Counted from the stretch's first letter, positions 33,268 through 46,255 are shown. The stretch is DNA of 64,000 nucleotides from Apostichopus japonicus (GCF_037975245.1 NC_092566.1:8908001-8972000), one strand, 5' to 3'. The notes: generated from the sequence alone by a model not told the origin. A program made the numbers and translations.

Positions 33268-36200
33268 ATTATCGAGATTTGTGCTAGGTAGACCATTTGA
33301 AAAATATATATATAAATCAGGTGACGATTACGAATGACAGACTAACTGACTAACAGACTAACATGCTATTAAACCACGATTTCTTTATAATCTGATAACT
33401 GTTTGGCGCAACTATTCTGATATGTTAACGACCGCGAAAGTAGAATTGTTTGTCAGTCAGTGTTTCTATAGTCCTGGTTATATATTTTCATATAGCTAAA
33501 CAGTCTCTACCTATACCAGTCATAGGTTAGTTCCTCAAGCGCAACCCAAATAAGCAGTAGGAAATCGTAGCTCTTTAGCCTCAAGTGACATGTTTTGTTT
33601 AGGTATTGAATGTCATCCAAATGGTGCCCTGTTGTTTAAATGAAATTAAACAGAACATGTTTTGATTGAGTTATTAGAAAGAATGAAACAATGGATTAAT
33701 ATTTTAACATTTCGGCATAGACTTAGGAGCCGGCGATGCCATCATTGTATTATCCTTAAAGGAGCGTTCCAGAGATTAGGCATAGTTAAAAGGCGAATCA
33801 TATTGAAATCCCGGAATAGCTATAGAAATATAACTGGCACTCGAAGTTTGATTATCCGAAAAATGGCATATAAATTAAGATCTACACTTCTGCGTAAAGT
33901 CAAGCTGGAAATATCTGCACGTATGTATAGGTTAGTCTGCCGCACTGGATTAAGGGGTTGGTTCTTTGCCTTCTCAATCGATTGTAATTACAAAGATTAA
34001 TTTCAATCATATCGATGACGATAGATTAGGCCTATTATCATGGTCATCGCGGCCTGTTGCAAGGAACTGTTTACAAACGCTGACATCTCACTATTATGTC
34101 ATCCGATTCCATGCTTCTAAGCACTCCTGTTGACAGTATGAACAGGTTTGACGCTCAATTTAATAGACACAGCATATATGCTCATACGATCAAGTAGCAG
34201 AATTGCTTTGAACATGTCACGAAAGGTTATCTTGGGGGTGGGAGGGGGGTGGTTGGGTGGGGATGTTGTACATTGCACTATCTTTGTTACCAAGGGACCA
34301 GACCAGAAGAGTATCCACTTATTTCTCAGTGGTTCCCCAGTCTACTTCCATCTTACAAAGAAGAAATTGTCCCAACTATTTGATCATCGAGTCGTAAAGT
34401 TTCTCTAATTGCGGAAACATAACTTACATAAACTAGTTACCTCGTTGTCTTTTCCGAGACAGGCAGTGTCGATTTCAGCAAAGTAACCACTTGAAAACCT
34501 TCTTTGTCCCAGCCTTCGGACGGTACTGCAAAATGAAAGATCGTAGAATGTGGTAGCAACCCTGCAGTGTTCCAAAGTTGTTGTTTTTTTCTAGAGACTA
34601 CCCCCAACCATCGACCTTCTAAGAATAACATGGACGCAAATTACACTTTTGAACATCATGTTCTGTCCACACATTTTATGGCCAATGTTCGCCGCGCTCG
34701 CACGACACCCATTGCTCTGAAAATGATAGGGGCGGGAGATTTCCCAAACCAACAATGTTGGGGAGGCTTGTAAGGGTGTGAGCGATGTTAATTCATTTAA
34801 GCTTGGTGGAATCGAGTAGCGTATATATTCACTGCGCTAGGAGTCCGGACTTCGATTGGAATCGAAAATCTATCGTCATTCAATCAAATCAAATTTCGGA
34901 ATTATACACATGTTGTGTTGCCCTCACTAGCGTTAAATATGCGTGCTAGACAGCCAGCTAACCAGTTAACAAATGAAGCAAAGACAGGTGTGGTATTTCT
35001 GTACTTCCCAACTTGTATTTGTGTGGTAAAACTGTGAAACAAGATAAATGATTCATAATAATATATACTACAACCTGGCGAATTGCTAAACTAAATATGA
35101 TAATGATCGTACCCCCGAGACAGTGTCATGCTAACATCGTCGGTTATGATGAATATAGCATAACTATGACTGAGTATGAAAGAGACGAGAATAAAGTAGG
35201 TTCCTCTAATAGCCCTACTATAAAAATGTACCTTCAGATTAACTAACTGATTCAAAACACATCGATCTATCCGATAACACCCAAGAACTGGAAGATAGAC
35301 ACTACAAAGGCTAAATAGTAAAATTAATTAGAATAAGTTGTATACTATTAGATCCGACACCTAACAATGACTTGGTACACATGTGAATATAACGGTGAGC
35401 AAACACATAGGATGTGACTGTGCTCTCATGGTACATATAGTGAGTGTCCGATAAATAAGGTGATTCACTGTATTCCTAATAGGTGGTCAACATTCTAAAC
35501 AATTGAAGTCACCTCAGTAACAGGTCAATTCCTAAATTCTAGTGAATAAACAAAACATTGAGAACTTACGAACTATTGTAAATTTGCCAGGACAAAAACT
35601 GTAAACCCAAAAGAGAGGCTGGTAGGCGTATCAAACAGTGTTGCTACCAATACACAAAAACTGGATACAACAGTGCACAACCTTTTAAAACAAACTGTCA
35701 CAAACAACTAAAGTTATGAGACATTCAGGAACAGCTGAGGGAGAAATTCTCAAATCTGACCTAAGACAGCCTTTTACGAACACGGACAGAAAGGAATGTC
35801 GTACAGTTTGCCGTACTAATGTGATCCCTGAGACCCTTATAGCCAGACCACCCGCTTTACATCTAAGGATGACGGACACTAAATAACAAACAGGTGCAAT
35901 AACTGTAAATATATTAAAGGGCGTGACCACACGGTTTGCGTATATAACAGCAATGAATGAATGATTAGTACAGTTAGCCTACTATAGAGAAAATTGCTTT
36001 CCACACTTCAAAAGAAAGAAAGAAAGAAAGAAATAAACAAACAAAAAACACATTGTTTCTCGTAGATTAGCTAATACGTTATGAAACTTTGAAAACAAAA
36101 GACGAAAATCCTGGTCAGTCTTATGAAAGTTCGTAGCACTATTCGCTTAATACTCGATTTTTTTCGAACAAAATAGTACACACTGGTGTTACAGTTAGAA

Positions 36201-36599
36201 CCATATACCCCTGAGTATTCGACCCTGAAATGATTGTAATTTCAGTTTTACACATCCTACCGGATTAATAAAATAACTAAGTTTTCAAAACTAAGGTGTA
36301 GATTTTATACTGTCACCCCAGCGCATAGACTCAGAAGCGGTCTGGGTCTTTAAACCGGCTCGGGCATCTTTCACATATAGTTTATAATGTTGATTGGGAA
36401 TGTTGATTGGGAATGTTGATTGATAATGTTGATCCACGGTAGTTATATGGTGTTGTTTTTGGTTTTACTTTCGTCACGCATGTTATGACTTTTAGCGATA
36501 ACTATTTGTGGACTATTACAAGCCATTCAAGGAGGCCTCACCTCAACTTAACTTACATTATGAAAAAGCGAATGCTTTATCCGTGATCCTCATATCCCC
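33265..36599. other. No supported gene; one weak exon candidate at 34441-34525
   Basis: The minus-strand segment 34525-34441 lies between a TCATTTTGCAG acceptor and an ACGAG|GTAACT donor and is open in two frames, one reading RRFSSGYFAEIDTACLG. No partner exon was found. The block around 33690-33840 resembles 54430-54540 (ATGGATTAA, GGAGCNTTCCAGAGA, AGCTATAGAAA), a dispersed repeat near both cysteine-rich genes. An AAAG microsatellite lies at 36011-36035. Confidence 0.35.
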
Positions 36600-36606
36600 C
36601 AATCCC

Positions 36607-36890
36607 CAGGCGCGAAGCCAAGGAGGGGGGGGGAGGAGGGCATATTTTTTTAATGTTTTTATGATATCGCTAGTAATTTCAAAAGAGAAAATGCTAAGAT
36701 GCAACTTACAAGGCCTGGGAAGTGCCCTTTCCAGCGATCAGAGAGGCATATTCAGGCAAAATTTTATTGTACGCTTCGCGCCAACTTATGGTGGCGCTAC
36801 GATTAGATAGCTGGCAATGCCGTATCTACGGCTCTGATAGTTTGCCTACAGTTTCGCCCCTCCCTTCGCAAATTCCTCGCTACGCGCCTG
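36607..36890 (+). mobile_element. hAT-type MITE, CAGGCGCGTAGCC family, copy 1
   Basis: The direct repeat CAATCCCC lies at 36600-36607 and 36891-36898, sharing one base with the left end. Ends CAGGCGCGAAGCC and CTACGCGCCTG. The interior phrase GGGAAGTGCCNTTTCCAGCG recurs in the copies at 42979, 47541 and 60614, and in a fragment at about 22470-22550. Confidence 0.8.
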
Positions 36891-38296
36891 CAATCCCCCT
36901 ATTTGATCCCGTATTGGCCGTAAGCCCAGATCTCTGTCGCCTGCAGCAGGAGGATCACGCCGGATGGCATTGTACAGAAATTGAAATTATGGAACAGAAC
37001 CCTATACTCATGAGAAATATATTGTTAAACAACGACTAGATGATTTAAGTATATATACTGTTTAAAGCAAGTTTGCCAAATGTAGAAAGTCTAGGCTCGA
37101 AACAAATCACCAGATAGTCATAGCTGGTATACAGTAACTACTGTTCATGTTACCGTGTTACGAACACAAAGTACCGATGCACGGTTGTGGGACATGGACA
37201 GTATAGTTGCTGTACCAGCATATGAGTATCGGCTGATAAAATTCAAACAACTTAATCTGGTTAACTCTCAAGCCCATTTTTCTTTGAAAACTCCTTTTTC
37301 TTTGCTAAATAACGTCTCAAAATGGTTAACTTCTTTAGGACATTAAACTTACCAACACTAACGACGTAAAACACACAAGTCTTGGTGAAATATGGATATA
37401 CCGTACTTTCCTATCAGTCCGCAAAAAAATGCACGTTATAGCGAGCTCTCTCGATCTGGTGAAGTGCTACTCGGAAGTACACAAGAAGCACCTGGATAGG
37501 GTTTATATACAGAACGCTGCACCCAAATTCAGACTTTATAATCAAAGTTTGTACGGTGACTTTGAAGGGGCGTTACAGGGATTACGTGCGTGCGGAAAAA
37601 GGATTAAAAAGTAATAAGATAATATTTGATGTTATCTTTTTCTTTATGTTTCAACCGGTGTTGCTTTTGGATGAAATATGTCATATACTGACTGAAAATG
37701 ACAGTAAAGGAAACGGCGTAAAAACGTTAAAGTTTGGATAAAAACGATTTTCATTATGAGAGCGAGACCACGTTTAGATGTGAGTTTATAATGCATATGC
37801 AACACTAAATAGCGACTGCATGTGACCGGTGTCACACAAGGGTGCTACTCATGTTTTAGTTTTAGATTTCAAATTTGAGTTAAAAATGTTGAATTGGCAG
37901 CCATGGTGATGTAATCCGTAAGCCTATATTGCATATATAGTACATGCTAACCATGTTAGATTTATTTATCTCTGCGTTTATAACAGGGAAATGTAGTTTT
38001 CATATCTTAGGACTTTAGAAGCGAGATTATTGCTAAATTGAATAAAAGATAGGGGGGGGGAGGATCAAGTCCATTAGGGGTCGCCACGTCATTGTCATTG
38101 AACGTACCATTGCAAATTAGGTGTGCAGTATGTGCGGTTCAACCTGTACTGTTTCGTACCAACATAATGTATTAACTTACATCACACAAATCACAAAGCA
38201 TATTTATGGGCGCACTTGTGTTAGTTCGAACCAACGCACTCTTAATATTCTCTCTATATTTCTGGTGCATGATTTTTAGAATAAATAACTTCGTTC

Positions 38297-40867
38297 ATTT
38301 GCACCTATGTTTGTAGGAGCTTTTTACCGTTCCCAAAATACAGATAACGATTATTTGAGACTTCTTGACGACTCTCTCCAGAGAATCCCGAAGAATGCAT
38401 CTATTTGGCTCTTAGGAGATTTCAACCTGCCAGATATTAATTGGAACTCAAATTGCTTTACCCCGTGTGGAAGATACCCAGGACCAAGCAAGTTAATGGT
38501 TGACATTGCACATGATCATAATCTTCAACAAATTGTACTCAAACCTACTAGAGAGAACAGCATATTAGATCTTTGCTTCACAAACGATTTGTCATTTGTG
38601 AAAGAGGTTCATGTCTCGCCTGGTATCAGCGATCATGATACAGTAATTGTTATAGCAGCAATCAGGCCGAAGCTGGTTCACAAGCCCAAGCGGAAAGTTT
38701 ATGTTTACACGAAGGGCAAATATAATAAAATTTGTGAAGATTTAAAAACCTTTAATACTATACTTGTGGCAGACTATGTTAATCAATGTGACATAAACTC
38801 CATTTGCACTCAGTTCACAAATATTCTGCAAAAGTCAATGGTTGCAAATATCCCATCTAAAATGAGCACCTGTAAAGTTAAACTCCCCTGGATGACGGAA
38901 GCAATGAGAAAGAAATGTAATAAAAAACGTAAGCAGTACGACAAAGCCCGTAGATCAGGAGATTTTGAACAATGGGACAAATTCAAAGAAACTAGACGAA
39001 AAATTGACCAGGACCTCCGGAAACTTCGCAGAACGTATATTAACGACATTTGTAGTACTCTAAAGACAAATAATACCAAACCCTTCTGGCGCTACGTAAA
39101 ATCCATCCGTCGAGAAGTATTCGGTGTCAGCCCACTGCAATCCATGGGTCGATTGGTCTCTAATGCTAGAGAAAAAGCTGAAGCTCTTAACACTCAATTT
39201 TGCTCAGTGTTCACTAAAGAAGAGACACAAAACCTTCCTTATCTTGAAGAGAGTACCACACCAGACATGCCCGACATTATAGTTACCACCTCTGGGATTG
39301 AGAGACTTCTAAAAAATCTGGAAGTCCACAAAGCTACAGGCCCTGACAATATTCCAGCAATGATTTTGAAGGAATGTTCTACTGCTATTGCTCCGATACT
39401 TCAAAAGCTCTTCCAGAAATCTCTGTCCACTGGTACAATTCCATGTGACTGGCGGAAGGCCAATGTCTCTCCTGTATTTAAAAAAGGTGACAGATCTGCT
39501 CCATCAAACTACTGCCCGGTCTCCCTTACAAGCATTATCTGTAAACAGCTTGAACATATCATTGTTAGTAATATGATGACTCATTTTGATAAATACTCCA
39601 TACTTAGTGATAAACAATATGGGTTTCGTCGCGGGAGATCATGTGAAACGCAGTTAGCCGGACTTGCTGATGACTTAACTCAAATACTGGAAAATCGGGG
39701 TCATGTAGATCTCTGTATTATGGATTTTAGCAAAGCATTTGATGTAGTTCCTCACAGACGCCTCCTGATGAAACTTGAACATCTTGGCATCAGACACAAT
39801 ATCAACAGGTGGATTGAGGATTTTCTATCCAACAGAACCTAAAATGTCATTATTGACGGGGAGTCATCAACAAGTTCCCCTGTATTTTCCGGAGTCCCAC
39901 AGGGAACAGTTTTGGGTCCCCTGCTGTTCCTAGTCTACATAAACAACCTACCCGACTGTGTCGCTTCTGATGTAAGAATGTTTGCAAATGACTTAATTCT
40001 GTACCGACAAATAAATTCCCATAATGATTGTGTCAATCTTCAAAAAGACATAAATTCACTCTGTAACTGGGAGACAGCATGGCAGATGAGATTCAACAAA
40101 TCAAAATGCTTCATTATGCGGATGACTCACAAGAAGAATATCCCAAATCATGCATACTCAATGGGCGACTCCATCCTCCAAGAGGTTAAACACCATCCCT
40201 ACCTTGGAGTCGAACTTTCAAGTGATCTTACCTGGTCAAAACACATCAACCAGTCGGTAAACAGTGCCAATAAAATCCTTGGTCTTATCAAACGTAATTT
40301 TTGGAATTGTGCATCATCGGCAAGAGAAACAGCTTATAAAGCTCTTGTTAGACCCAAACTGGAATATGCCAGTGTAATCTGGGACCCTCATCAGAAAATC
40401 CACACAGAATCCTTGGAAAAAGTTCAACGGCGAGCTGCCAGGTTCGTCAAAAATGAGTATAGTCGCTTTAGTAGTGTCTCAGACATGTTAAAAGATCTCA
40501 ACTGGGATACTCTTGAAAACAGAAGATTCAAAGCACGACTTGTTACCATATATAAAGAGACTCATGGCCTGATCCCAAGCAACATAAATAACCTTCTTGA
40601 AGACAAAGAAAAACCAACTACACGTCAATCTCACAGTTTGAATTATAAAATTCCTCAAGCTCAAAAGAACTGTTATAAATATTCACTTTATCCTCGCACC
40701 ATTCCTCAGTGGAACGCACTCCCACCTGATCTAAAATCAGCACCAAACACCGCCTCCTTCAAGTTAATGCTGGGAAGTCAGCAGCACCATTAGCCAGCTT
40801 GGAGGACTGCACGTCAACAGCCACATCGGGGGCGATTTGTGCAGTATTTCACCAAGACCAAGACCAA
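38297..40867 (+). mobile_element. 5'-truncated CR1/L2-like LINE
   Basis: Comparison with the empty site in unit B (about 44885-44900) fixes the insertion exactly: GTTC (38293-38296 and 40868-40871) is the target-site duplication. The element begins in the endonuclease domain and ends in CACCAAGACCAAGACCAAG, a short tandem tail in place of poly(A), as known for the CR1/L2 branch of non-LTR elements. The 5' UTR, first ORF and most of the endonuclease are missing, the usual outcome of incomplete reverse transcription. Because non-LTR elements do not excise, the insertion post-dates the tandem duplication. Confidence 0.9.
38307..40793 (+). pseudogene. LINE ORF2 remnant: endonuclease and reverse transcriptase
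   Basis: One frame of about 828 codons from the truncated 5' end to TAG at 40791, broken by a single in-frame TAA at 39840-39842. Endonuclease motifs GDFN (residues 37-40) and SDHD (108-111) are visible. Reverse transcriptase motifs follow in order: DFSKAFD (about 473), then after the stop SGVPQGTVLGPLLF, then FANDL. The last should be FADD, so one catalytic aspartate is lost (AAT at 39987-39989). A C-terminal region with YASVIWDPH and VQRRAARFV is typical of CR1/L2/Rex-like ORF2. Both the stop and the FAND change make it inactive. Confidence 0.9.
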
Positions 40868-40871
40868 GTTC

Positions 40872-41563
40872 GCACATACTGAGCACCTACTTTGTAATGG
40901 TACGCTCTACAAACAATGAAGTGGCAACCACTAATGGACTTGATCCAAAGATAAGCAGCTTATACGAAGTTCCAGTTTTTGTTTTTTGAAAATGAGAGTT
41001 TCATGTATGTTGGTTTTCGAACGCACAGATCGAATTACTCTACATGAAATTGAAAGAAAAGAATGCCTTAGCGGAAATTTCGCAATTTCGGAATGTTTTA
41101 TCACAAATTTTCGAATATCGTTTTTTGACCAGGCCAGGTGTCAACCGTATGTAGTACATCAGCACTGGACGCAACTTGAGCCTGTACTCCATCCTCAAAT
41201 GTGTTTCGCTTAATCGGTATAATTACCGTCATCGAGGAAGAAATGGGTTTTGATGTTATATTATAGTATAGCTATGATGTGACGCTCAATGTTTGGAATC
41301 CTATAACTTCCATGTAATGTAAATACGGGATGCGTACAGGAAGCAGATAAGGCTAAAATGTTTGGTTAACTAAAGGTGACTTAATACCTGTTGGATTTTT
41401 CGAGACAAAATGTCGAAATTCCGAGAACTCAATCGTTTTTATTTCCCCTGATCTTTTCCCTTCGGAAGTATCGTGAGTGGTTATGTTGGGGTATTGTATG
41501 TATGTTAAATGTACTCGTAGGGAAATAATAATACAATCGCCCGTTTATCTGGTACAATCGTTA
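40872..41563. other. Unit A sequence with broken reading frame
   Basis: Counterpart of 44888-45695. The frame that is open over 118 codons in unit B is broken here by one-base indels near 40988 (a T-run) and 41060 (an A-run). No splice signals. Confidence 0.4.
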
Positions 41564-42128
41564 TGGCGGGCCATCAGTCCCAAATCGTGGGGAATCGACA
41601 TATACCGACTTAAATCGACATATACCAATTTCCTTCGACTTATAGTACCAGTTTCTAACAGCTTAAATTGAATTATACCGATTTAAATGGCCATATCGTC
41701 GATTTTAACTGGTAGATGTCGATTTACATTGACTTATACCAGTTTAATTCGACATATAATCGACTTAAATCGACATATACCAATTTTAATCGATGGTATG
41801 TAAAATAAATCGGTATTTGTCAATTTAAATTGACATCTACCAGTTTAAATCGATGATATGTCAAATTTAAATCGGTATATGTCATTTTAAATCGACAAAT
41901 ACCACTTTAATTCGACTTATATATACCAGTTTAAATCGATGATATGTCAAATTAAATCGGTATATGTCATTTGAAATCGACATCTAAAATTTTAAATCGA
42001 TAATATGTCAATTTAAATCGGTAGTAGTCAATTTAAGCTGCTTGAAACTGGTACTATACAAGTCGAAGGAAATTGGTTTATGCCGATTTAAATATCGATT
42101 ACCACGATTTGAGGCAGATGGCCCGCCA
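41564..42128. mobile_element. TA-flanked palindromic element, copy c
   Basis: TGGCGGGCCATCAGTC at the left, its complement at the right, TA on both sides. A shorter family member with a 0.2-0.3 kb arm. Same insertion as 45696-46255, duplicated with the unit. Confidence 0.85.
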
Positions 42129-42978
42129 TACAATCATACGGAAATCGAAAGGTCATCAAAATGTCATTAACGTTCATGTTTTTTTGTTTAATTGTGCAAT
42201 CTAAAGTATTGGGTACATATATTGCAGTTATAATCTTTGTAGGGTGCTAAAACGAATGCAGCTGACGAAAAGCAAAACGGAAAGCTGTATGACACAACAT
42301 ATATTGGAAACCAGACTACCCTGCCGGCGCCGAATGTATATATTGCTTCATAATTTTTGTTGTCGGAAATCATCACTATACGTATAGACGCCATATGTGA
42401 TTCATTTAGAAGACGTATACTAAAAACAAAACATGGAGGACCTAAATTTGCTTTTCTCCCACCAGAATTAAAATGTTTATTTGTAGAAGCGAAGAAAAGT
42501 TTCAAAGTACCATGGGAGTTTGACTGCATACTTAATAATGCACACCCCTTAACCTATATATCATTGTTAATTAGCAAATTACTCCCAAAGAGTCAAACAC
42601 AAAATAAGGAGAATAAGGGAGAAGTTTCTAGGTGAAGCATACATGCACCATCGAGAAAAGGATACCCATGCTATACCATCTTATTGTAGCAGGCCGGAGT
42701 GCCAAACTCAATGGTTGTAGGCTGGAAAGATCAGCTGTGTAGTTGATGCAAAAGGCAATATTTTTTACGATGAAATGAGTCACACTGGAGAGTAAACATG
42801 GCTCCCCGTGATGCATTACAATCTTGGTAATATCTCCATGGTAACGTTAATGATTTAAATAAAGGAGCTTAACAGACTGATTTAATTAATCCATACAATT
42901 ATAAGATATCCACCTTGCTGTTTAATTGTTGTTGTTTGTTTTCAACCATAAAATAGTGATAGGTTAGATGACCATACT

Positions 42979-43270
42979 CGGGCGCGTAGCCAGGAATTTG
43001 CCAAGGGAGGGGCGAAACTGTAGATTCGGCATTGCAAATTATCTAAGCGTAGCGCCACTATGTGTTGGCGCGGAGCGTAGCCCCAAAAATTGGCTGAAAA
43101 TGCCTCCCAGATCGCTGGAAATGGCACTTCCCAGGCCTTGTTAGTTGCATCTTAGCATTTTCTCTTATAGCGAGATCACAAAAACATTTAAATTTTTTTT
43201 TTAAATATGCTCAAGGGTGGGGGGAGGCGGCTGCCCACTTGCCCCCCCCCCCCCCTTGGTTACGCGCCTG
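42979..43270 (-). mobile_element. hAT-type MITE, CAGGCGCGTAGCC family, copy 2
   Basis: Perfect 8-bp TSD ACCATACT (42971-42978 and 43271-43278). Ends CGGGCGCGTAGCC and GGTTACGCGCCTG. Inverted relative to 36607-36890. It is the same insertion event as 47541-47834. Confidence 0.85.
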
Positions 43271-44918
43271 ACCATACTAGATTCAAACGTGTATAAGAGG
43301 CTATCAGAGTATTTAGCCGTTTTGTAACTAGTATTTGATGGAAACAAATCGGGAGAAGAGAGGTGAGAAATGTTGGCTTTGCTTTGATAACCAGAGGCTA
43401 TAATTCTAATATCACACTCACAGTCAGCCTAAAATGTGTTTCTTAATAGTTTCTGCACAAATTTAGGTTTATTTTAAAAGTATAGAAAGTACATTACTCC
43501 GAGCAAGACTCTTTTAATTACTGTACAATGCTAACTGACCAGGAGGATCACGCCGGATGGCATTGTACAGAAATTGAAATTATGGAACAGAACCCTATAC
43601 TCATGGGAAATATATTGTAAAACAACGACTCGATGATTTGAGTATATATACTGTTTAAAGCAAGTTTGCCAAATGTAGAAAGTCTAGGCTCGAAACAAAT
43701 CACCAGATAGTCATAGCTGGTATACAGTAACTACTGTTCATGTTACCGTGTTACGAACACAAAAGTACCGATGCACGGTTGTGGGACATGGACAGTATAG
43801 TTGCTGTACCAACATATGAGTATCGGCTGATAAAATTCAAACAACTTAATCTGGTTAACTCTCAAGCCCATTTTCCTTTGAAAACTCCTTTTTCTTTGCT
43901 AAATAACGTCTCAAAATGGTTAACTTCTTTAGGACATTAAACTTACCAACACTAACGACGTAAAACACACAAGTCTTGGTGAAATATGGATATACCGTAC
44001 TTTCCTATCAGTCCGCAAAAAAATGCACGTTATAGCGAGCTCTCTCGATCTGGTGAAGTGCTTCTCGGAAGTATACAAGAAGCACGGGGATAGGGTTTAT
44101 ATACAGAACGCTGCACCCAAATTCAGACTTTATAATCAAAGTTTGTACGGTGACTTTGAAGGGGCGTTACAGGGATTACGTGCGTGCCGAAAAAGGATAA
44201 AAAAGTAATAAGATAATATTTGATGTTATCTTTTTCTTTATGTTTCAACCGGTGTTGCTTTTGGATGAAATATATGTCATATACTGACTGAAAATGACAG
44301 TAAAGGAAACGGCGTAAAAACGTTAAAGTTTGGATAAAAACGATTTTCATTATGAGAGCGAGACCACGTTTAGATGTGAGTTAACTAATGAATATGCAAC
44401 ACTAAATAGCGATTGTATGTGACCGGTGTCACAAAAGGGTGCTACTCATGTTTTAGTTTTAGATTTCAAATTTGAGTTAAAAATGTTGAATTGGCAGCCA
44501 TGGTGATGTAATCCGTAAGCCTATATTGCATATATAGTACATGCTAACCCTGTTAGAATTTTTTTTTCTCTGCGTTTATAACAGGAAAATATAGTTTTCA
44601 TATCTTAGGACTTTAGAAGCGAGATTATTGCTAAATTGAATAAAAGATGGGGGGGGGGGGATCAAGTCCATTAGGGGTCGCCACGTCATTGTCATTGAAC
44701 GTACCATTGCAAATTAGATGTGCAGTATGTGCGGTTCAACCTGTACTGTTTCGTATCAACATAATGTATTAACTTACATCATACAAATCACAAAGCATAT
44801 TTATTGGCGCACTTGTGTTAGTTCGAACCAACGCACTTTTAATATTCTCTCTATATTTCTGGTGCATGATTTTTAGAATAAATAACTTCGTTCGCACATA
44901 CTGAGCACCTACTTTGTA

Positions 44919-45275
44919 ATGGTACGCTCTACAAACAATGAAGTGGCAACCACTAATGGACTTGATCCAAAGATAAGCAGCTTATACGAAGTTCCAGTTT
45001 TTGTTTTTTTGAAAATGAGAGTTTCATGTATGTTCGTTTTCGAACGCACAGATCGAATTACTCTACATGAAATTGAAAGAAAGAATGCCTTAGCGGAAAT
45101 TTCGCAATTTCGGAATGTTTTATCACAAATTTTCGAATATCGTATTTTGACCAGGCCAGGTGTCAACCGTATGTACTACATCAGCACTGGAAGCAACTTG
45201 AGCCTGTACTCCATCCTCAAATGTGTTTCGCTTAATCGGTGTAATTACCGTCATCGAGGAAGAAATGGGTTTTGA
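44919..45275 (+). CDS. 118-codon reading frame of unknown status
   Basis: ATG to stop without interruption in unit B. The product starts MVRSTNNEVATTNGLD and includes RTDRITLHEIERKNALAEI. The same region in unit A is broken by two one-base indels, and the antisense strand here is also open over 85 codons, so coding is doubtful. In unit A the LINE landed about 50 bases upstream of this ATG. It could be a fragment of an unrecognised mobile-element protein. Confidence 0.2.
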   Translation: MVRSTNNEVATTNGLDPKISSLYEVPVFVFLKMRVSCMFVFERTDRITLHEIERKNALAEISQFRNVLSQIFEYRILTRPGVNRMYYISTGSNLSLYSILKCVSLNRCNYRHRGRNGF

Positions 45276-45315
45276 TGTTATATTATAGTATAGCTATGAT
45301 GTGACGCTCAATGTT

Positions 45316-45540
45316 TGGAATCCTAACATGTAATGTAAATACGGGATGCGTACAGGAAGCAGATTGGGCTAAAATGTTTCTAATGTCACGGCAATTTGCC
45401 AATTAGGTTAACTATAGTGACTTAATACCTGGAATCCTTTAACATGTAATGTAAATACGGGATGCGTACAGGAAGCAGATAAGGCTAAAATGTTTGGTTA
45501 ACTAAAGGTGACTTAATACCTGTTGGATTTTTCGAGACAA
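45316..45540 (+). repeat. Local direct duplication private to unit B
   Basis: TAATGTAAATACGGGATGCG plus flanking sequence through GTGACTTAATACCTG occurs twice in unit B but once in unit A (about 41316-41392). The first copy carries an extra stretch with TCACGGCAATTTGCC. Confidence 0.8.
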
Positions 45541-45695
45541 AATGTCGAAATTTCGAGCACTCAATCGTTTTTATTTCCCCTGATCTTTTCCCTTCGGAAG
45601 TATCGTGAGTGGTTATGTTGGGGTATTGTATGTATGTTAAATGTACTCGTAGGGAAATAATAATACAATCGCCCGTTTATCTGGTACAATCGTTA

Positions 45696-46255
45696 TGGCG
45701 GGCCATCAGTCCCAAATCGTGGGGAATCGACATATACCGACTTAAATCGACATATACCAATTTCCTTCGACTTATAGTACCAGTTTCTAACAGCTTAAAT
45801 TGAATTATACCGATTTAAATGGCCATATCGTCGATTTTAACTGGTAGATGTCGATTTACATTGACTTATACCAGTTTAATTCGACATATAATCGACTTAA
45901 ATCGATATATACCAATTTTAATCGATGATATGTAATATAAATCGGTATTTGTCAATTTAAATCGACATCTACCAGTTTAAATCGATGATATGTCAAATTT
46001 AAATCGGTATATGTCATTTTAAATCGACAAATACCAACTTAATTCGACTTATACCAGTTTAAATCGATGATATGTCAAATTAAATCGGTATATGTCATTT
46101 GAAATCGACATCTAAAATTTTAAATCGATAATATGTCAATTTAAATCGGTAGTAGTCAATTTAAGCTGCTTGAAACTGGTACTACAAGTCGAAGGAAATT
46201 GGTATATGCCGATTTAAATCTCGATTACCCACGATTTGAGACAGATGGCCCGCCA
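45696..46255. mobile_element. TA-flanked palindromic element, copy d
   Basis: Unit B counterpart of 41564-42128 with the same TA flanks. The two differ by a few substitutions and small indels, which dates the insertion before the segmental duplication. Confidence 0.85.

Larger units (their letters stand above)
36951..43543 (+). repeat. Tandem segmental duplication, unit A
   Basis: Runs from AGGATCACGCCGG at 36951 to ACTGACCAGG at 43543, where unit B begins with the same AGGATCACGCC. CAGG is shared at both edges and is a candidate microhomology. Unit A equals unit B plus a 2.6 kb LINE (38297-40867). Shared content includes a MITE-like block (37111-37232), a 61-codon frame (37429-37614), a TA palindrome (41564-42128), a frame at 42357-42635 and a hAT MITE (42979-43270). 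In the 61-codon frame the two units differ at six bases, almost all changing amino acids, so it is not under visible protein constraint. Confidence 0.9.

Noticed and set aside
33662-34000. 112-codon basic frame
   Set aside because: It overlaps a dispersed repeat block shared with 54430-54540, where no corresponding frame exists.
35685-35930. Open frames on both strands near 35.7-35.9 kb
   Set aside because: The plus frame looks slightly protein-like but has no splice sites, no start context and no recognisable motif.
37429-37614. 61-codon frame present in both duplication units
   Set aside because: Five of six substitutions between the two copies change amino acids, so no protein constraint is visible, and there are no splice or start-context signals.
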